From contig DDQZ01000066.1 in the NCBI GenBank assembly GCA_002343505.1, positions 23,257-87,256 on the forward strand: a stretch of 64,000 nucleotides of DNA, read 5' to 3'. This DNA is from Verrucomicrobiaceae bacterium UBA2429 (lineage in GTDB: Bacteria; Verrucomicrobiota; Verrucomicrobiia; Verrucomicrobiales; Verrucomicrobiaceae). The position numbers were made by a program, and so were the translations under genes. Positions 61,037 to 64,000 of this stretch are shown in pieces. The first letter of the stretch is position 1; each line of letters starts with the position of its first letter. Under the pieces are notes generated by a model. That model was not told the DNA's origin. It saw only the letters and a list, made by a program, of their open reading frames with translations, and did no database searches.

Positions 61037-61978
61037 TCACTCGGCGGCTTTTTTCCTCTGCGCGAAGATCCATTCGTGCAGTTCGGGCCGCGGATAAACG
61101 GTGGCGGTGATCAGGTGGCCCGCGCCCTCGAGTTCGGTGTAGTTCATGTGCTCGCCGCCGGCTTTTTTCACCGCCTCGACCATGACGCGGGAGCGGTCCA
61201 CGGGCACCTGGTCGTCCTGGTCGCCGTGGAAGACCCAGAAGGGGATGGTTTTGAGGACTTCGGCGTTTTTGGGGTCGCCGCCGCCACAGAGGGGAACGGC
61301 TGCGGCGAAGATTTGCGGGTATCTTGCCGCGATGCTCCAGGTGCCGCTGCCACCCATGCTGGAACCGGTGAGGTAGATGCGGCTTTCGTCAACGGGGAGA
61401 TTTTCGACGAGGTCGGCGATGAGGGCGACGAGGTTTTCGGCGACTTCGTTTTTCCAGCCGATGTCGCGCGAAGGGCACTGCGGGGCGAGGAAGAAACAGG
61501 GATGTTTTTTCAGGCTGTCCTCGGTCAGCATGGGCTTGGGCGCGCCGCCCATCTGGGATTCGTTGTCATCTCCGCTCTGGCCCGCGCCGTGGAGCCAGAT
61601 GAGCAGGGGGTAGCGCTGGGCGCCGTCCCATTTGGGATTGCCGCTGATCTGGTAGTTGAGGCCGCGCTTGGAGACGCCTTTGACCATCTGGCCGGTGATC
61701 TGGGCGGCATAGGGGCCGTTTTTGAGGCCGTCGTCCCGCCGGCGCTCGCGCAACAGGCCGCGCACATGGGCTTGGTCTTCCGTGGAGAGCCGCTCGACCG
61801 GCAGTTTGAAGATTTGGAAATTGCCGCTGTGCTTGATCTTGACCTCGGTGTCGGTGAACTCGACCAGTTCGCCTTGAAAGCTGGATTTGCCGTCACTGGA
61901 AGTCCATGTGCGCGGCGCCGCGTGAAGATTGGCAATGAGAAGCAGCAGCGCCAGGTGGAGGCAGAGATGGTGTTTCAT
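61037..61978 (-). CDS. Exported alpha/beta hydrolase with N-terminal SHD1-like domain
   Basis: 313 residues from MKHHLCLHLALLLLIANLHAA (signal). Residues ~22-75 (RTWTSSDGKSSFQGELVEF, KLPVERLSTEDQAHV) match the SHD1-like domain common in Planctomycetes and Verrucomicrobia. The rest is a dienelactone-hydrolase or esterase-like fold: LLIWLHGAGQSGDDNES, nucleophile TGSSMGGSGTWS, Asp in FHGDQDDQVPVD and His in GAGHLITA. Probably a periplasmic esterase, perhaps acting on decorated polysaccharide. Located directly upstream of the Fur-family gene. Confidence 0.82.
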   Translation of the reverse strand: MKHHLCLHLALLLLIANLHAAPRTWTSSDGKSSFQGELVEFTDTEVKIKHSGNFQIFKLPVERLSTEDQAHVRGLLRERRRDDGLKNGPYAAQITGQMVKGVSKRGLNYQISGNPKWDGAQRYPLLIWLHGAGQSGDDNESQMGGAPKPMLTEDSLKKHPCFFLAPQCPSRDIGWKNEVAENLVALIADLVENLPVDESRIYLTGSSMGGSGTWSIAARYPQIFAAAVPLCGGGDPKNAEVLKTIPFWVFHGDQDDQVPVDRSRVMVEAVKKAGGEHMNYTELEGAGHLITATVYPRPELHEWIFAQRKKAAE

Positions 61979-62089
61979 GACCGCGAATGCTAGCAGCCCA
62001 GTCAGGGCGAGGCAAGACGGTCTTGGTGTGTTCGCGTCGGGCAACCGGGAGGGTTGCCGCCACTTTGGAGCATGATTGAAGCGGCGCGC

Positions 62090-63211
62090 TCACCAGGCGC
62101 TGCCGAGACCCCAGCGCGCGGAGAGGGCGAGCAGCTCGGAGCGCATCGGCCACTCGTCGGCGCGCGGCTCCTGGCCTTCGTGGCGCTGGCTGGCGCCTTT
62201 GAGCATCATGCAGCCGGTGTTGTCGCCGATCTGGCGGATGAGTTCCACTTCTTCGGCACTGAGAGGGTTTTCCACCGGCAGGGCGGCGAGCTCGTCGAGC
62301 TTGGCCTCAATGGGCTTGGCATCCGCGCCAGCCTCCTGGATGAGGGTGGGGACAACGCTTTTCACGGGTGCCTGCGCCAGATTCCACAGGCTGGCGAGCT
62401 GGATCATGGTAAGGCCGTGCTTTTCGGCGATGGGGCGGATTTTCTCCAGTTTCTCATGGGCATGCTCCACCCAGCCCGCGGGGCGGAAGGCGCGGTGGTC
62501 GCCGTCGCGGAAAGGGTGGCCGGGCTTCACGTCATCATGGAAAATGCCGCCGTAGTCCACGACACGGGCGAGAATGTCCACGCCGTGCTTTTGCGCCGCG
62601 GGCAGCACATGCTGGCCGGGCCAGGGTTCAAAGGGATTGAGGATGATCATTGCCCACTCCATGCGGTCGCCAAAGCGTTCGAAGCAGTCAATCATGTCGA
62701 GCGTGAAGCCATTGGCCGGGCCGGGGGCGATGCCGAGGCGGTCGGTGAGGCCCGCGTCGCGCAGGGCGCTGAGGCCGTCCCACACCGCCTCGCTCGTGTA
62801 GCCTGTGGTGTCGGGATTGTGCAGCATGAGGCAGTCGAACTTCCCCACACCACAGCGTTTCAGGGATTCCTCCGCGGCCATGCGCAGGTAGCCCGCATAC
62901 TCCGCAGGCTGGCGCAGGCTCGGCTCGGTGAAGCGCGGGTAGCCCTTGGCGCCGGCGCGCAGGCCGCCGTAAAAATCATGGCCGACGATGCCGACGAGGC
63001 TGTACTCCTCGCGCGGCAGTCCTTGCAGCGCCTGGCCGAGCATGGAATCGGCGCGGCCCGCGCCATAGACATCCGCGGTGACAAAGGTGCGCACGCCTTT
63101 GTCAAATGCCTGGCGGATCATGCCAATGTAGCGCTCGTCGTCGAGCATCTCGCCGAAGTGCATGAATTTGCCGCCGCTCCAGGTGCCGTAGGCCGTGCGT
63201 GTGAGGTTCAT
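62090..63211 (-). CDS. Aldo/keto reductase-like protein
   Basis: 373 residues. A TIM-barrel AKR: MNLTRTAYGTWSGGK, ADVYGAGRADSMLGQAL, CLMLHNPDTTGY, ASLWNLAQAPVKSVVPT. Asp and the catalytic Tyr (ADVYGAG) and the His (MLHNPD) are present, but the strand that normally carries the catalytic Lys reads EYSLVGIVGHDF, so the Lys appears missing. It may have altered or lost reductase activity. No signal peptide. No partner genes are adjacent. Confidence 0.75.
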   Translation of the reverse strand: MNLTRTAYGTWSGGKFMHFGEMLDDERYIGMIRQAFDKGVRTFVTADVYGAGRADSMLGQALQGLPREEYSLVGIVGHDFYGGLRAGAKGYPRFTEPSLRQPAEYAGYLRMAAEESLKRCGVGKFDCLMLHNPDTTGYTSEAVWDGLSALRDAGLTDRLGIAPGPANGFTLDMIDCFERFGDRMEWAMIILNPFEPWPGQHVLPAAQKHGVDILARVVDYGGIFHDDVKPGHPFRDGDHRAFRPAGWVEHAHEKLEKIRPIAEKHGLTMIQLASLWNLAQAPVKSVVPTLIQEAGADAKPIEAKLDELAALPVENPLSAEEVELIRQIGDNTGCMMLKGASQRHEGQEPRADEWPMRSELLALSARWGLGSAW

Positions 63212-63401
63212 GATGAAAAAGTGTGGGGGGGTTGGGTGACGGGGAAACCTTTAAAAAGGGATGCGCCTGATGCAAACACCAGCTCGCCCGGAACCAATCC
63301 ATGCGTGGAAATGACCAGAATCGGGGATGATGCCAGCGCCTTCCGGGGATAAAAAAACGACCGCCCGGAGCGGGCGGTCGTCGGAGGGGAAGGCACGGGG
63401 C
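63212..63401. other. Intergenic region between the aldo/keto reductase and FKBP genes
   Basis: 190 bp holding the FKBP terminator and the presumed promoter of the aldo/keto reductase gene, which lies on the same strand. Nothing else seen. Confidence 0.4.
63351..63383 (-). terminator. Rho-independent terminator after the FKBP gene
   Basis: CGACCGCCCG and CGGGCGGTCG pair around GAG; on the minus strand the stem is followed by TTTTTTT. Confidence 0.88.
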
Positions 63402-64000
63402 TTACTTTTCAATGCCGAGCAGCTCTACTTCGAAGATGAGAGTCTCTCCGGGGCCGATGTCGGGGCCGGCGCCGGTGTCACCGTATGCGAGGCTGGAGGG
63501 GATGTAGAGTTTGAATTTGGAGCCGACGCTCATGAGTTGGAGGGCCTCGGTCCAGCCTTTGATGACCTCCTGCACACCGAAGGTGATTGGCATGTTGCGC
63601 TCCACACTGCTGTCAAAGACCTTGCCGTTGAGGAGGGTTCCGTGGTAGTGGACGTTCACTTTGTCCGTGGCCACGGGTTTGGCGCCGTCACCTTTTTTGA
63701 GGACTTCATACTGCAGGCCGCTGGCAGTCGTCACAACGCCTTCGCGCTTGCCGTTTTCAGCGAGGAATTTGGAGCCGGCGGCCTTGACCTCCCCGGCTTT
63801 GGCCATCTGCTCCTTCTCCAGGTCCGCCTGTTTGGACTGCATCATCTTTTCAAAGGACTCCATTGCCGCGGTCAACTCCTGCTCGGTGAATTTGGAGGGC
63901 TTGCCCTCGAACTTGTCACGCACGGCTTGGAGGAAGTTTTCCAGGTCAACCTCGATGCCTTGCTGCTTGAAGTTGTTGGCGATGTTGCCGCCGATCTGGC
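63402..64000 (-). CDS. FKBP-type peptidyl-prolyl isomerase (5' end outside window)
   Basis: About 199 codons visible; the frame stays open to the window edge, with residues such as NNFKQQGIEVDLENFLQAV, so the start is upstream of 64000. An FKBP_N-type helical dimerisation arm (FTEQELTAAMESFEKMM, ADLEKEQMAK) leads into the FKBP domain: VNVHYHGTLLNGKVFDSS, ITFGVQEVIKGWTEAL, SVGSKFKLYIPSSLAYG and LIFEVELLGIEK. This is the architecture of Mip/FkpA, usually periplasmic folding helpers; the signal peptide would be outside the window. Confidence 0.92.
   Translation of the reverse strand, partial: QIGGNIANNFKQQGIEVDLENFLQAVRDKFEGKPSKFTEQELTAAMESFEKMMQSKQADLEKEQMAKAGEVKAAGSKFLAENGKREGVVTTASGLQYEVLKKGDGAKPVATDKVNVHYHGTLLNGKVFDSSVERNMPITFGVQEVIKGWTEALQLMSVGSKFKLYIPSSLAYGDTGAGPDIGPGETLIFEVELLGIEK

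Overview
The window looks like a high-GC chromosome segment of a Verrucomicrobiota bacterium, probably from the Verrucomicrobiaceae/Prosthecobacter neighbourhood. This rests on the gene families seen, not on a database match. The marker families are three PSCyt1-DUF1549-DUF1553 (PSD1) cytochrome-like proteins, two DUF1501 proteins, a PVC-type CxxCH heme protein, ThuA and SHD1-hydrolase proteins, PQQ-type beta-propellers, a Tat-exported Gfo/Idh/MocA oxidoreductase and a sigma factor beside a membrane Ser/Thr kinase. Most genes are complete. The first (1-1290, minus) is cut at its 3' end and the last (63402-64000, minus) at its 5' end.

Layout. 1-8547 (minus): a C45-type hydrolase, a translationally coupled DAO-family oxidoreductase and folP, then a PSD1/DUF1501 pair split by a four-helix (S23/IVP) gene lying between TTCGAA-rich repeats. 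8946-21070 (plus): an alpha/beta hydrolase, an ECF sigma/anti-sigma/lipoprotein/PSD1 cluster with ATGA overlaps, a VapBC-like module on the other strand, a secreted propeller protein, a DUF1016 nuclease coupled to a second DUF1501 gene, and a Gfo/Idh/MocA protein. 21161-24320: a TerB-like protein, an HTTM membrane protein with a partner, and two Hsp20 genes. 24321-31430: a third PSD1 gene, an epimerase-shikimate kinase fusion coupled to an amidase, and a YmdB phosphoesterase. 31446-42489: a giant repeat-rich surface protein, a sigma factor and a 1090-residue kinase. 42638-45176: tRNA-Cys, phosphatidylserine decarboxylase, KDPG aldolase and Mn-type SOD. 45289-54625: the PVC heme protein, an amidohydrolase-aminotransferase fusion and two PQQ-type propellers. 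55152-64000: a GTPase/DUF2868 pair, DciA, MenA, ThuA, a Fur-family regulator with a natural His6 stretch, a hydrolase, an aldo/keto reductase and an FKBP isomerase.

How the genes fit together. Much of the content is exported and suits a polysaccharide- or sugar-degrading lifestyle (PSD1, DUF1501, heme dehydrogenase, ThuA, Gfo/Idh/MocA, KDPG aldolase). Housekeeping functions are interspersed: folate, shikimate, menaquinone, phosphatidylethanolamine and helicase loading.

The strongest unexplained signal is a set of at least four unrelated short palindromic repeat families (TTCGAA type, GGCGGGACGCCTGT type, 9-nt TGGAGTGAT type, GGGCGCGTTG type). They sit inside or right at the edges of coding regions and in several cases are translated in frame. 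One family brackets the S23-type four-helix gene. No CRISPR array, rRNA, transposase or prophage was seen. Coordinates of short sites were counted by eye and may be off by a base or two.
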